From: Mycolicibacterium sphagni
Lineage (GTDB): Bacteria > Actinomycetota > Actinomycetes > Mycobacteriales > Mycobacteriaceae
Length of the DNA: 64,000 nucleotides
Reading direction: 5' to 3'
NCBI RefSeq assembly: GCF_013337765.1
Contig: NZ_VBSB01000035.1
Span: forward strand, 310,001 to 374,000
Numbering within the stretch: position 1 is the stretch's first letter; the number at the start of each line of letters is the position of its first letter. This document shows positions 51,475 to 59,956 of the stretch, piece after piece. The translations under genes and the position numbers were made by a program. The notes beneath the pieces are model-generated. The model searched no databases and was not told the origin of the DNA. It was given only the letters and a program-made list of their open reading frames with translations.

Positions 51475-52112
51475 CCGGGCGCGTCGATGAGTCGGCGCTG
51501 ATCGTGGCACTACGTGCGGGCGACCAAATCGCATTCGCCGCACTGGTCGACGAGCACACGCCGACGATGTTGCGGGTGGCCCGCGGCTACGTAGCAGACC
51601 ACGCGACTGTCGAGGAAGTCGTCCAAGAGACATGGATAGCGTTGTTCAAGGGAATCTCGAAGTTCGAAGCCCGATCGTCCTTGCGGACATGGCTTTTCGC
51701 AGTGATGATCAACATTGCCAAGGCCCGCGGGATCCGTGAGCGCCGCGACAGGGATGCGGCCACAAGCTTCATGGGCGCAACCGTCGATCCGGCACGGTTT
51801 CACGCCGGGGGAGACGTGCATGCCGGCTCGTGGAGGGAGCCGCCAACGCCGTTTCCCGACAGCCCCGAAGGTTCAGTGCTCGGTAAGGAACTGCGGAGCA
51901 TCGCCGAACGGGAGCTCGACAGATTGCCTGAGCGGCAACGCACCGTGGTCACACTTCGCGACATGCTGGGGTTTGATTCCGCGGAAGTATGTGAACTGCT
52001 CGGCATCACAGCAGGTAATCAGCGAATCCTCCTGCATCGGGGAAGAGCCGCCATACGCCAGGTCCTCGAAGACTATGTAAGGGAGGACTCATCCGCACCG
52101 AGTGACCCGTAA
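51468..52112 (+). CDS. ECF sigma factor (pair 2)
   Basis: 214 residues from GTG 51468, overlapping the anti-sigma stop by 7 bp. Region 2: FAALVDEHTPTMLRVARGYV, EEVVQETWIALFKGISKFEA. Region 4: LPERQRTVVTLRDMLGFDSA then EVCELLGITAGNQRILLHRG. Highly similar to the pair 1 sigma over its whole length. The 3' end overlaps the convergent LLM gene by 40 bp. Confidence 0.92.
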   Translation: MVAGRVDESALIVALRAGDQIAFAALVDEHTPTMLRVARGYVADHATVEEVVQETWIALFKGISKFEARSSLRTWLFAVMINIAKARGIRERRDRDAATSFMGATVDPARFHAGGDVHAGSWREPPTPFPDSPEGSVLGKELRSIAERELDRLPERQRTVVTLRDMLGFDSAEVCELLGITAGNQRILLHRGRAAIRQVLEDYVREDSSAPSDP

Positions 52113-53119
52113 CCGTCGGGTCTTAGCGTGGGGATGAGGTCGGGCCGGTCGGACACGGTCAGCAGGGGTGCCAGCTCGGTGCAAACAGTCCGGACGTGCT
52201 TGATGACCATGTCCTCGGGCATGCCGGCGAGCGAGGCGAAGATCAACACGGTATCCACCGGCGCACCCGCCGCGTAGTCGCAGATCTTGGTGGCCACCGG
52301 CTCAGGCCGATCACACCAGAAGTAGCCGAGAAGCGAGTCAGGACTTCCACTTCGAATCCGATCCGGGTCAATCGGCGGCGGCGCGGGCTGTCCCGTTCCT
52401 TCGACGCCGTGCATCGCATAGGTGTCGAATTGATGGGCCATGTGCATTCGTACGGTTGGCCAGTCCTCCTCCGGATCGTCGCTGACCCAGGCATTGACCC
52501 AGCCGGCCATTCGCCCGCGGCTGATGTCGTGCCCGCCGGCGCGCAGCCCGTCGCGATAGGGCGCCCAATTCCTGGCGTCAGCGGAGAGCAGAAATTCACC
52601 CAGCAGCCCCGCCCGTCGCGCCCCTTGCGGACCCTGATAACCCATCCAGATCGGGAGGTGAACCTGTACCGGTTGGGGCAGTACGCCTCCTGGCGACAAC
52701 AGGTGCCGGATCTGTTGCGCTCTCGCGTCAGTCTGTGCATAGCGACTCCGCGGTTCAGCGCCGAACAATTCGTATTCCGGGATGCGATAACCGCTGCCCA
52801 ACCCCAGGTCCAGACGCCCCCCGGAGATGAGGTCGACCATCGCCGCCTGCTCCGCGATATCGACGGCGTGGTGCAGTGGCGCGAGCACGACCGCGGTCCC
52901 GAGCCGGATCCGCGACGTCCGTGCGGCGGCCGCGGCGAGGAACGTCAACGGCGCGGCGACATAGTCGTCGCAAAACATGTGGTGTTCGGACAACCAGATC
53001 GAGTCGGCGCCGAGATGCTCGGCCTCCTCGATCACCTCAAGTGTGAAGGCGTGCAGCCGCGCGGGATCCTGTCGCCAGGCACGTGGGTTTCGCAGGTCGA
53101 AATACAGCCCTACCTTCAT
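52073..53119 (-). CDS. LLM-class flavin-dependent oxidoreductase
   Basis: 348 residues from ATG 53119 (MKVGLYFDLRNPRAW). Luciferase-like barrel: HLGADSIWLSEHHMF, RIRLGTAVVLAPLHHAVDIAEQAA, VDLISGGRLDLGLGSGYRIPEYELFG, VDTVLIFASLAGMP. The cofactor is F420 or FMN; the sequence does not decide. The last 13 codons overlap the sigma gene on the other strand. Confidence 0.9.
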   Translation of the reverse strand: MKVGLYFDLRNPRAWRQDPARLHAFTLEVIEEAEHLGADSIWLSEHHMFCDDYVAAPLTFLAAAAARTSRIRLGTAVVLAPLHHAVDIAEQAAMVDLISGGRLDLGLGSGYRIPEYELFGAEPRSRYAQTDARAQQIRHLLSPGGVLPQPVQVHLPIWMGYQGPQGARRAGLLGEFLLSADARNWAPYRDGLRAGGHDISRGRMAGWVNAWVSDDPEEDWPTVRMHMAHQFDTYAMHGVEGTGQPAPPPIDPDRIRSGSPDSLLGYFWCDRPEPVATKICDYAAGAPVDTVLIFASLAGMPEDMVIKHVRTVCTELAPLLTVSDRPDLIPTLRPDGYGSLGADESSLT

Positions 53120-53134
53120 CGCGGGTCCGATTTG

Positions 53135-53500
53135 TCATTGCTGCCGGGACGGGCCAGGAGGAGCGACAGGCACCGAGGTCGCCGGAATCCCGGTCAGACG
53201 AGGCCTCGGGGCAAAGGGGTCGCCCTGTGCTTGGGCCGGTCGCCGCACCGGAGCCGCCGGCGATTCGCGCGGGGCTGGAGAAGCGGGCGCTGGCGCGGTT
53301 TGTGTTGGCCGGGTGGTTGTCACGGGATGCCAAACGGTGCGCCAAATCTGCTGCACGACAACAGTGTGGACGGTTGTGGGGTTCACGGACCCGGTGGCGC
53401 CGAGGTGGGCGGTGCGCGCAAGCGCCGGGGGCGCGACGGTCAAGGCGAACGCCACGCCTAGGCCGGCGAGAAGCTGAGCCGCCGCTAGTCGGTGTGTCAT
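53135..53500 (-). CDS. Small secreted proline-rich protein
   Basis: 121 residues from ATG 53500, with AAGGAC upstream. Signal peptide THRLAAAQLLAGLGVAFAL... with cleavage likely after ALA at about 28. The mature part is Pro/Ala/Thr-rich (TRPTQTAPAPASPAPRESPA) and ends VAPPGPSRQQ, with no cysteine or known domain. It is 15 bp upstream of the LLM gene in the same orientation. Likely an extracytoplasmic mycobacterial protein of unknown role. Confidence 0.6.
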   Translation of the reverse strand: MTHRLAAAQLLAGLGVAFALTVAPPALARTAHLGATGSVNPTTVHTVVVQQIWRTVWHPVTTTRPTQTAPAPASPAPRESPAAPVRRPAQAQGDPFAPRPRLTGIPATSVPVAPPGPSRQQ

Positions 53501-53750
53501 CAATGTGTCCTTACGGTTGTCGGTGGCAGCTGACTTGCCTCACTGCACTCATGAAGCGAGGTGTTCTCGGGTTGGTGATGCGTTACGGCCCGGTTTCGAT
53601 GGCATTGCTGATGGCGGTTGTGATTCCCGCAGCGCGGTGTAACGCCAGGCCCGTCCCGGATCACTACGACAAGTCGAACATTGTCTGTCGAGTCTGAAGG
53701 GCACAGATCGGATTTCGGATGGTCTTGTTGCTTCGCGAACTCGTGCCCGA

Positions 53751-54227
53751 TTGGCGAGGCTGCTCGTCACCATCGGTGAGATCGTGAGTCGGTACGGCCT
53801 CGTCGTTGTACTGGCGTGGATCGGTTTCGGAAAGTACGCCAAAATGGAGGCCCGGGTGCTCATCGAGCACAGCCCGCTGATGTCGTGGCTCTATGACTTC
53901 CTCAGTGTCGGCGCGTTGGCGAGGGCACTTGGCACGGTCGAGATCGTCGCCGCATTTCTCATCGCGCTCCGACCTGTGTGGCCCACGGTGTCGGCGGTCG
54001 GCAGTGCGATGGCGGTGTTCCTATTTCTCGGGACCTTGAGCTTCCTTTTCACGACTCCCGGACTTGTGGCTGCGCATTACGACGGTGTTCCTGTGCTTGG
54101 GGCCCTACCGGGCCAGTTTCTGTTGAAGGATCTGGTGCTCATCGGTGTGGCGCTCTGGACGCTAGGAGATGCGCTAGGCGCGCACTCACGCGACGACGCG
54201 AGGACCGCTCGGTTGAGCGCGTCATGA
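53751..54227 (+). CDS. DUF417 membrane protein (RclC/YkgB-like)
   Basis: 158 residues from TTG 53751, the first start in frame. Four hydrophobic segments. Family markers: LAWIGFGKYAKMEARVLIEHSPLMSWLYDF, LGTVEIVAAFLIAL, FLGTLSFLFTTPG, GQFLLKDLVLIGVALWTLGDA. E. coli RclC belongs to a reactive-chlorine response operon. The gap before it (53504-53750) holds no gene I can support. Confidence 0.82.
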   Translation: MARLLVTIGEIVSRYGLVVVLAWIGFGKYAKMEARVLIEHSPLMSWLYDFLSVGALARALGTVEIVAAFLIALRPVWPTVSAVGSAMAVFLFLGTLSFLFTTPGLVAAHYDGVPVLGALPGQFLLKDLVLIGVALWTLGDALGAHSRDDARTARLSAS

Positions 54228-54408
54228 CACTGTTGCTCTTGGCAAGGAAGTGCCTGGCACAGTGGGCAACGCAATGGATGTAAAGACGTGGTGTCACGAG
54301 ACCACTGATCGCGGGTTCACGCTCTGCCTCTCATTCGGGAAGTTTCGTCCGCCGTCATGAGTTCGTATGGTCTGTGGGTCCGTCGCAACCAGGAACGAGG
54401 CACCAACC

Positions 54409-55548
54409 ATGGCCGCAGATCTGCCTGAAAACGCCCTCGAACTGCGGTCGTTGGTGACCTCAGCTGGCACCCTGGAACTCTCGCTGCACGAAGTCGAGGT
54501 TCCGAAGCCGGGCGACAACGAAGTGCTGGTGCGGGTCGAAGCCTCGCCGATCAACCCGTCGGACCTGGGTCTGCTGGTGGCGGGCGCCGACATGACGAAG
54601 GCGACGGTGACAGGAACGCCGGAGCGCCCTATCGTCACGGCGCCTATTGCACACGAAAAAGCCTTCGCCGCCCGCCTCGATCAATCCCTCCCGGTCGGCA
54701 ACGAGGGAGCAGGCACGGTCGTCGCGGCGGGATCATCGGAAGCGGCCAACGCGCTGATCGGTAAGACGGTGGGCATCGCCGGCGGCGCGATGTATTCGCA
54801 ATGCCGAGTCGTCGACGCGCGGGCCTGTCTCGTCCTGCCCGACGGCGCAACCGCGAAAGACGGTGCATCGTCCTTCGTCAACCCGCTAACCGCGCTCGGG
54901 ATGACGGAAACCATGCGCCGCGAAGGGCATTCGGCCTTGGTGCACACCGCCGCCGCATCGAATCTCGGGCAGATGCTGGTCAAGCTCTGTCAGAAGGATG
55001 GCATCCCGCTGGTCAACATCGTTCGCAAGCCCGAGCAAGAAACAATACTGAAGAAGCTCGGCGCAGAACATGTCCTCAACTCGACATCGCCATCGTTCGA
55101 GACCGATCTCGTCGAGGCTCTGAAAGAGACCAAAGCGACGCTCGCGTTCGACGCCACCGGCGGTGGAACGCTGGCAAGCCAGATCCTCAACGGCATGGAA
55201 GAGGCGGCCAGCGCCACCGCAGCGGAGTACTCCCGCTACGGGTCGAACGTCCACAAGCAGGTGTACATCTACGGCGGGCTCGACACCTCATCGACCGTCC
55301 TCACGAGGAACTTCGGCATGGCGTGGGGTATCGGCGGCTGGCTGCTGACCCCATTCCTGGCCAGCGCCGGCGCCGAGACCATCGGCAGGCTTCGTGCCCG
55401 GGTCGCTGCGGAGCTCACCACAACATTCGCCAGTAACTACACCCGGGAGGTGTCGCTGACCGGCATGCTTCAACCTGACGCGTTCGGTGAATACGTCAGG
55501 CGCGCAACGGGAGAGAAGTTTCTGGTAACACCGCAGGCCGCTCCCTGA
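54409..55548 (+). CDS. Zinc-independent MDR-family oxidoreductase (quinone/enoyl-CoA reductase-like)
   Basis: 379 residues from ATG 54409; the 14 residues upstream in frame look non-coding. GroES-like N-terminal half (VLVRVEASPINPSDLGLLV; VGNEGAGTVVAAG) and a Rossmann half (SALVHTAAASNLGQMLVKLCQ; ATLAFDATGGGTLASQIL). No structural-zinc cysteine cluster is present, as in quinone oxidoreductases and Etr1-type enoyl reductases. NADPH use is likely. It is followed by a large LuxR regulator in the same orientation. Confidence 0.88.
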   Translation: MAADLPENALELRSLVTSAGTLELSLHEVEVPKPGDNEVLVRVEASPINPSDLGLLVAGADMTKATVTGTPERPIVTAPIAHEKAFAARLDQSLPVGNEGAGTVVAAGSSEAANALIGKTVGIAGGAMYSQCRVVDARACLVLPDGATAKDGASSFVNPLTALGMTETMRREGHSALVHTAAASNLGQMLVKLCQKDGIPLVNIVRKPEQETILKKLGAEHVLNSTSPSFETDLVEALKETKATLAFDATGGGTLASQILNGMEEAASATAAEYSRYGSNVHKQVYIYGGLDTSSTVLTRNFGMAWGIGGWLLTPFLASAGAETIGRLRARVAAELTTTFASNYTREVSLTGMLQPDAFGEYVRRATGEKFLVTPQAAP

Positions 55549-55647
55549 GCCAAGCCGATGCGGGCGATGGATGAATTCGGAGCCCGCCGTCCGTTTTGGA
55601 TCTCATGACGGTCATTAGCCAGTTCAGGCTGGACGCATTGCCGTCAC

Positions 55648-55653
55648 TAACAT
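55648..55653 (+). promoter_or_regulatory. Putative -10 element for the LAL regulator
   Basis: TAACAT at 55648-55653 ends 8 nt before the GTG chosen as start at 55662, consistent with a leaderless or very short-leader mRNA. No Shine-Dalgarno sequence is visible before the GTG. Confidence 0.35.
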
Positions 55654-55661
55654 CAACAAGC

Positions 55662-58421
55662 GTGAACCTGCGTGGTCGCGACCGCGAATGCCGCACCCTC
55701 GACGCGCTGATAACCGGCGTGACGTCGGGCTCGCAGGTGCTCGTGCTGCGGGGCGAGGCCGGCGTCGGCAAGTCCGCGCTGCTTGACTATGCCGCCGCGC
55801 AGGCAAACGGCTTCAAAATCCTGCGCGTGATCGGCGTCGAATCCGATATGGAGCTGGCGTTCGCAGGCCTGCAGCAGTTGTGCGCACCGCTACTCGACCA
55901 TCTCGACGACCTGCCCGAGCCCCAAAAAGCGGCCCTCAACGTGGCCTTCGGGCGAGGCATCGGCGAAGTCCCCGATCGCTTCCTGGTCGGCCTGGCGGTG
56001 CTGAGCCTGCTTGCCGCGGCCGCCGCAGTCCAACCACTGCTCTGTGTGATAGACGACGCACAGTGGCTGGACCAGGTTTCGGTGCAGACCCTCGGCTTCG
56101 TCGCGCGGCGCCTGCTTGTCGAACCGGTCGCGGTCGTCTTCGCCGTCCGGGACCGGCCCGATGTCCTGGCCGGCCTTCCTGAACTCCCGGTCGAGGGACT
56201 GTCCGATGCCGACGCCAGGGACCTGCTCGACGGGGTAATGCTGGCCGGCATCGATTCGCGCGTGCGCGACCGCATCGTTGCCGAGACCCGCGGGATTCCA
56301 CTGGCCATCTTGGAAGTGCCGCGCAACGTCTCAGCAACCGAACTCGCCGGCGGATTCTGGATATCCGGAAAGCGATCGTCGACCGCCGCCATCGAAGAGG
56401 ACTTCGTGCGCCGGATCCGAGCGCTGCCCCCCGAGACGCAGCGACTGCTCGTCGTCGCGTCCGCCGACCCGACGGGCGACGCCGCACTGTTCCTGCGGAC
56501 GGCCGCAGCGCTGAGTATCGCCGTCGACGCGCTCGGCCCCGCCGAAGCCGCAGGCATCATCGAATTCGGCCCACGGATGCACTTCTGCCACCCGCTCATG
56601 CGGTCGGCCGCCTACCGCGCCGCGGACCTGACCGATCGCCGCGTGGTCCATCGGGCCCTCGCCGACGCCACCGACCCGCAAGCCGACCCTGATCGCCGGG
56701 CGTGGCATTGCGCCAACGCGGCTCTCGGGCCGGACGACTCGGTGGCGGCCGAGCTGGAAGCGTCGGCCGGCCGCGCCGCGAGCAGGGGCGGGGTGGCTGC
56801 CGCGGCCGCGTTCCTCGAGCGGGCGACAACTCTGACCGCCGATCCTGAGTTGCGTGGCACCCGCGCCATCGCGGCCGCCCGTGCCAAGCGGGAAGCGGCC
56901 GCACCCGAGGCCGCCCGAGATCTGCTCGCCGTCGCGGAGCTCGCACCACTGTCCGACCTGCAGAGGGCGCAGGTTGCCCGGCTGCAGGCGCAACTGCAGT
57001 TCATGGGCAGCCGGGCGGGCGACGCGGGTGCACCCCAAACCGGTGAGGCCGCAGCGTTGTTACTCATGGCCGCTCGCGGGCTCGACGGTCTCGACGATGA
57101 GCTGGCCCGCGAGACGTACCTGGAGGCGCTGACCGCCGCCATGTATGCCGGTCGGTTGGGGGAGCCCGGCCTTCTCGGCGAGGTCGCCCAGGCGGGCCGC
57201 GATGCCATTGCGCGCATCGCGGCGCCTCAGCGCCCGATCGACCTGCTTCTCAGCGGTATGACCACCCGGATCCTCGACGGCCCAGGTGCTGGCTCGACCC
57301 ATCTCAGTGCCGCGCTGGAATCGTGGAATACGAACGCGCAGAACGAAACCGGCCCCGTGCAGAATTGGCCGTTCCCCATCGCGCAGGAGTCTGCCGCGCA
57401 CGAGCTGTGGGACGACGCAGTGCTGCAGCAGATCGCCACCGACATGGTTCGCCGCGCCCGCGACGGCGGTGCGCTGGCCATGTTGCCCGCGGCGCTGGTG
57501 TATCGCGCTGGCGTGCACGTCTACACCGGCGAATTCAGCAAGGCCGCAGCCCTTCTGGAGGAGGCCGACGCGATCACGGCCGCGACCGGCCATACGCCGA
57601 TGAAGTACCACTCCCTGACATTGGCCGCGTGGCGCGGGATACCCGCCGAAGCGGTCGAACTGATCGAGGCGGCAGCCGCCGATGGTTTGGCCAAAGGGGA
57701 GGGCCGGCTGATCGGTGTCAGCGCGTTCACGTCGGCTGTGCTGTACAACGGCCTGAGTCGCTACGAGGAGGCGCTGAAAGCCGCCCAGAGATGTTGTGAA
57801 TACGAGGATCTCGGTTTTCACGGCTGGTGCCTGTACGAACTCATCGAAGCCGCCGTGCATGTCGGCGACCGCGAATCCGCAGAAGCTGCCCTGCCACGAC
57901 TCGAGCAACGCCCCGGAACCAGCGGAACCGAATGGGGGTTGGGCGTGGTGGCCGCCGCCCGCGCGCTGCTGGCGTCCGACGACGACGCCGAGCGGCTCTT
58001 CGTCGAAGCACTCGAGCTCCTCGAAGCGGCGCGTATCGGACCTCACGCCACGCGGGCCCGGCTGGCGTACGGCGAGTGGTTGCGACGCATGAACCGTCGC
58101 ACCGACGCGCGCACCCAGCTGGGCAAGGCGTATGCGGATTTCACTGAGATGGGTGCCCAGGCATTCGCCGAGCGCGCCCGTCGTGAGTTGGCGGTCACCG
58201 GAGAGAAGGTGCGCAAACAGCCAGACGCTTCGGGGACTGAGCTCACCACGCAGGAAGCGCAGATCGCGCGGCTGGCTGCCGAAGGGCACACCAATTCCGA
58301 AATCGGCGCCCAGTTGTTCGTCAGCGCGCACACTGTCGAATGGCATCTGCGCAAGGTTTTCGTCAAACTCGGCATCACGTCACGCAGGCAGTTGCGCCAC
58401 GCTGCGCTGCCTGGGTGGTGA
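55662..58421 (+). CDS. Large ATP-binding LuxR-family regulator (LAL/MalT type)
   Basis: 919 residues from GTG 55662 (NLRGRDRECRTLDALI); the frame extends 22 residues upstream. AAA-type ATPase with Walker A GEAGVGKS (31-38) and Walker B LLCVIDDAQWLD, a long helical TPR-like middle, and a C-terminal LuxR helix-turn-helix (LTTQEAQIARLAAEGHTNSE; SAHTVEWHLRKVFVKLGI). Mycobacteria carry several such proteins. It lies between the MDR reductase and a lipoprotein gene, either of which may be a target. Confidence 0.93.
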   Translation: MNLRGRDRECRTLDALITGVTSGSQVLVLRGEAGVGKSALLDYAAAQANGFKILRVIGVESDMELAFAGLQQLCAPLLDHLDDLPEPQKAALNVAFGRGIGEVPDRFLVGLAVLSLLAAAAAVQPLLCVIDDAQWLDQVSVQTLGFVARRLLVEPVAVVFAVRDRPDVLAGLPELPVEGLSDADARDLLDGVMLAGIDSRVRDRIVAETRGIPLAILEVPRNVSATELAGGFWISGKRSSTAAIEEDFVRRIRALPPETQRLLVVASADPTGDAALFLRTAAALSIAVDALGPAEAAGIIEFGPRMHFCHPLMRSAAYRAADLTDRRVVHRALADATDPQADPDRRAWHCANAALGPDDSVAAELEASAGRAASRGGVAAAAAFLERATTLTADPELRGTRAIAAARAKREAAAPEAARDLLAVAELAPLSDLQRAQVARLQAQLQFMGSRAGDAGAPQTGEAAALLLMAARGLDGLDDELARETYLEALTAAMYAGRLGEPGLLGEVAQAGRDAIARIAAPQRPIDLLLSGMTTRILDGPGAGSTHLSAALESWNTNAQNETGPVQNWPFPIAQESAAHELWDDAVLQQIATDMVRRARDGGALAMLPAALVYRAGVHVYTGEFSKAAALLEEADAITAATGHTPMKYHSLTLAAWRGIPAEAVELIEAAAADGLAKGEGRLIGVSAFTSAVLYNGLSRYEEALKAAQRCCEYEDLGFHGWCLYELIEAAVHVGDRESAEAALPRLEQRPGTSGTEWGLGVVAAARALLASDDDAERLFVEALELLEAARIGPHATRARLAYGEWLRRMNRRTDARTQLGKAYADFTEMGAQAFAERARRELAVTGEKVRKQPDASGTELTTQEAQIARLAAEGHTNSEIGAQLFVSAHTVEWHLRKVFVKLGITSRRQLRHAALPGW

Positions 58422-58521
58422 TCTGAGCGCCGAATCTGTGAAACAAAGCGAGCTGGCCACCTCGTCGTTTAGGCTGCACCTGGCCCTCCAGAGGGGGGTG
58501 GCCAGATGGGAGCGCGCCGTT

Positions 58522-59172
58522 ATGGGTCCTGTACGCACGCGAGGAATCGTCCGAGTCACGGCGGCCGCCGTCGCCCTGGGACTGGTCGTAGCCGGCTGCG
58601 GTAAGGATGAGCAAAAGTCGTCGACAACGTCGACGAGCACCTCGACCTCGACCTCAACGTCGACCTCGACATCGACCACCACCAGCGCTGTGGCAGCGCC
58701 CGCGGGGGAGCACAACTACGAGACGCTGCTGATCAAGGCCGCGGACATCCCGGCCATCGGGGCACCGTGGACCGGTGATACGCCCAAGACCACTCTCGAT
58801 CCGGCGCCGCCGGACGTCACCCAGACCTTCACGTCCGGGACGAACGCCATCAACGTGTCGATCATCATCGCCGACGACGCCGCACAGGCCGCCACGGCAC
58901 TGACCGGGGCCGCCAACAGCGTGCCGTCACAGGTGACCGGTACCCCGGTGCCGCTGCCCGCGGTCACCCCCGATGCGACCGTCACTATCGGTACGTCGCC
59001 GGACGGCAAGTCCGCGATGGCGGCTCTGCTGTTCACGGTGGACCGCACCGTCGTGGTGATCGTGTTCGGTAGCGGACCCGGCGACCTCAGCCCGGTCCCG
59101 CAGGACTACACCGAGACCGTCGGCAAGGCACAGGTCGCCGCGATCCAGGCAGCCCTGCCCAACCTGAAGTAA
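58522..59172 (+). CDS. Putative lipoprotein with Ser/Thr repeat linker
   Basis: 216 residues from ATG 58522. Lipobox VAGC (23-26) after VTAAAVALGLVV. The next 20 residues are almost only Ser/Thr (TSTSTSTS...), coded by a short tandem DNA repeat at 58618-58682. The mature domain (HNYETLLIKAADIPAIGAPWTGD; VTIGTSPDGKSAMAALLFTVDRTVVVIVFG) resembles mycobacterial lipoproteins of the LpqN/LppP-like kind but I cannot name it. It is followed by a strong terminator. Confidence 0.85.
   Translation: MGPVRTRGIVRVTAAAVALGLVVAGCGKDEQKSSTTSTSTSTSTSTSTSTSTTTSAVAAPAGEHNYETLLIKAADIPAIGAPWTGDTPKTTLDPAPPDVTQTFTSGTNAINVSIIIADDAAQAATALTGAANSVPSQVTGTPVPLPAVTPDATVTIGTSPDGKSAMAALLFTVDRTVVVIVFGSGPGDLSPVPQDYTETVGKAQVAAIQAALPNLK
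58618..58682 (+). repeat. Short tandem repeat encoding the Ser/Thr linker
   Basis: Units of the type TCGACC/TCAACG/TCGACA repeat about ten times and encode alternating Ser-Thr. Length variation by slippage in steps of 6 bp would keep the reading frame. Confidence 0.6.
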
Positions 59173-59186
59173 TCGCTTTGCGTGAA

Positions 59187-59215
59187 GGCCGGGGGCGTTG
59201 AGCCCCCGGCCTTTT
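59187..59215. terminator. Intrinsic terminator between convergent genes
   Basis: Perfect 10-bp stem GGCCGGGGGC / GCCCCCGGCC (59187-59196, 59202-59211) with loop GTTGA and a following TTTT. It lies 14 nt after the lipoprotein stop and 5 nt before the end of the convergent membrane-protein gene. Confidence 0.92.
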
Positions 59216-59220
59216 CGCGT

Positions 59221-59880
59221 CTACAGTCCCGATTTGGACGGCCCGCGGAACTTGCGGAATCGCGCATTCAGGCTGAGCGGCAACGCCTGATTGAACGGGG
59301 GATGAGGCGTCACCGGGATCGGCATCGTCCGATCGCTCGCCCGGATAACGACCGGCACGTCCAGCATCTTGCCCAGCACGCGGATCTCCCGCTTCGCCTG
59401 CTCGCGGGCGATGAACAACAAGTCGAGTGGGTACCACAGGCCGACCCACGCCACGACGAGGAACACCCCGTTGCCGAGCAGGCCCTCCACCACCTCGCCC
59501 ATGATCGGCCGGGTGAACGCGTACGACAGGGAGACACCGATGATGAACAGCAGCGAGCCGCTGAACAGCGACCGCTTGCCCTGACGCCAGATCAGGTTGT
59601 GTTCTCGGATGGCTCGGCGCATGCGCAGCTGCAGGTAGCGGCGGACCGCCAGCGTCACGGTTGCGGCCACCTCGTCGGAGCATTCGTTGGCGATGTTCAG
59701 CACAATGCGCTGCTCAGCAGTGATGGTCTTCTGCGCCAGGAACCGCTCCACCAGTTCGTCCATGCCGCTGTCGATGCGATGCGCGCCAGACAGCAGATCA
59801 CGCGGATCCACGGAGAAGAGCTCGTCCACATTGTCGAGCTCGATCACCACATCCGTTGGCGGAAGCCGCTTGACCGGCAT
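59221..59880 (-). CDS. Two-TM membrane protein of unknown function, downstream of jetC
   Basis: 219 residues from ATG 59880. A cytoplasmic, acidic N-terminal half (DVVIELDNVDELFSVDPRDLL; DELVERFLAQKTITAEQR) is followed by two hydrophobic hairpin segments (SLFSGSLLFIIGVSLSYAF; GVFLVVAWVGLWYPLDLLFI) and a basic tail. I do not recognise the family. It lies 76 bp after jetC in the same orientation, where jetD would be expected; it has no Toprim or DUF2220-like motif and is not JetD. Confidence 0.8.
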   Translation of the reverse strand: MPVKRLPPTDVVIELDNVDELFSVDPRDLLSGAHRIDSGMDELVERFLAQKTITAEQRIVLNIANECSDEVAATVTLAVRRYLQLRMRRAIREHNLIWRQGKRSLFSGSLLFIIGVSLSYAFTRPIMGEVVEGLLGNGVFLVVAWVGLWYPLDLLFIAREQAKREIRVLGKMLDVPVVIRASDRTMPIPVTPHPPFNQALPLSLNARFRKFRGPSKSGL

Positions 59881-59956
59881 CCGCGAATATTACGTACGAA
59901 GGAGCCGCTGCCGCGGTAGAAGTCGAAAGGCGACGTGTTGCACCCAGCCACCTGAC

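Noticed and set aside
53550..53696. A 48-codon frame with a hydrophobic start between the proline-rich protein and the DUF417 gene
   Set aside because: It has no ribosome-binding site, internal Cys/Arg pattern unlike a signal peptide, and no evidence beyond an open frame.
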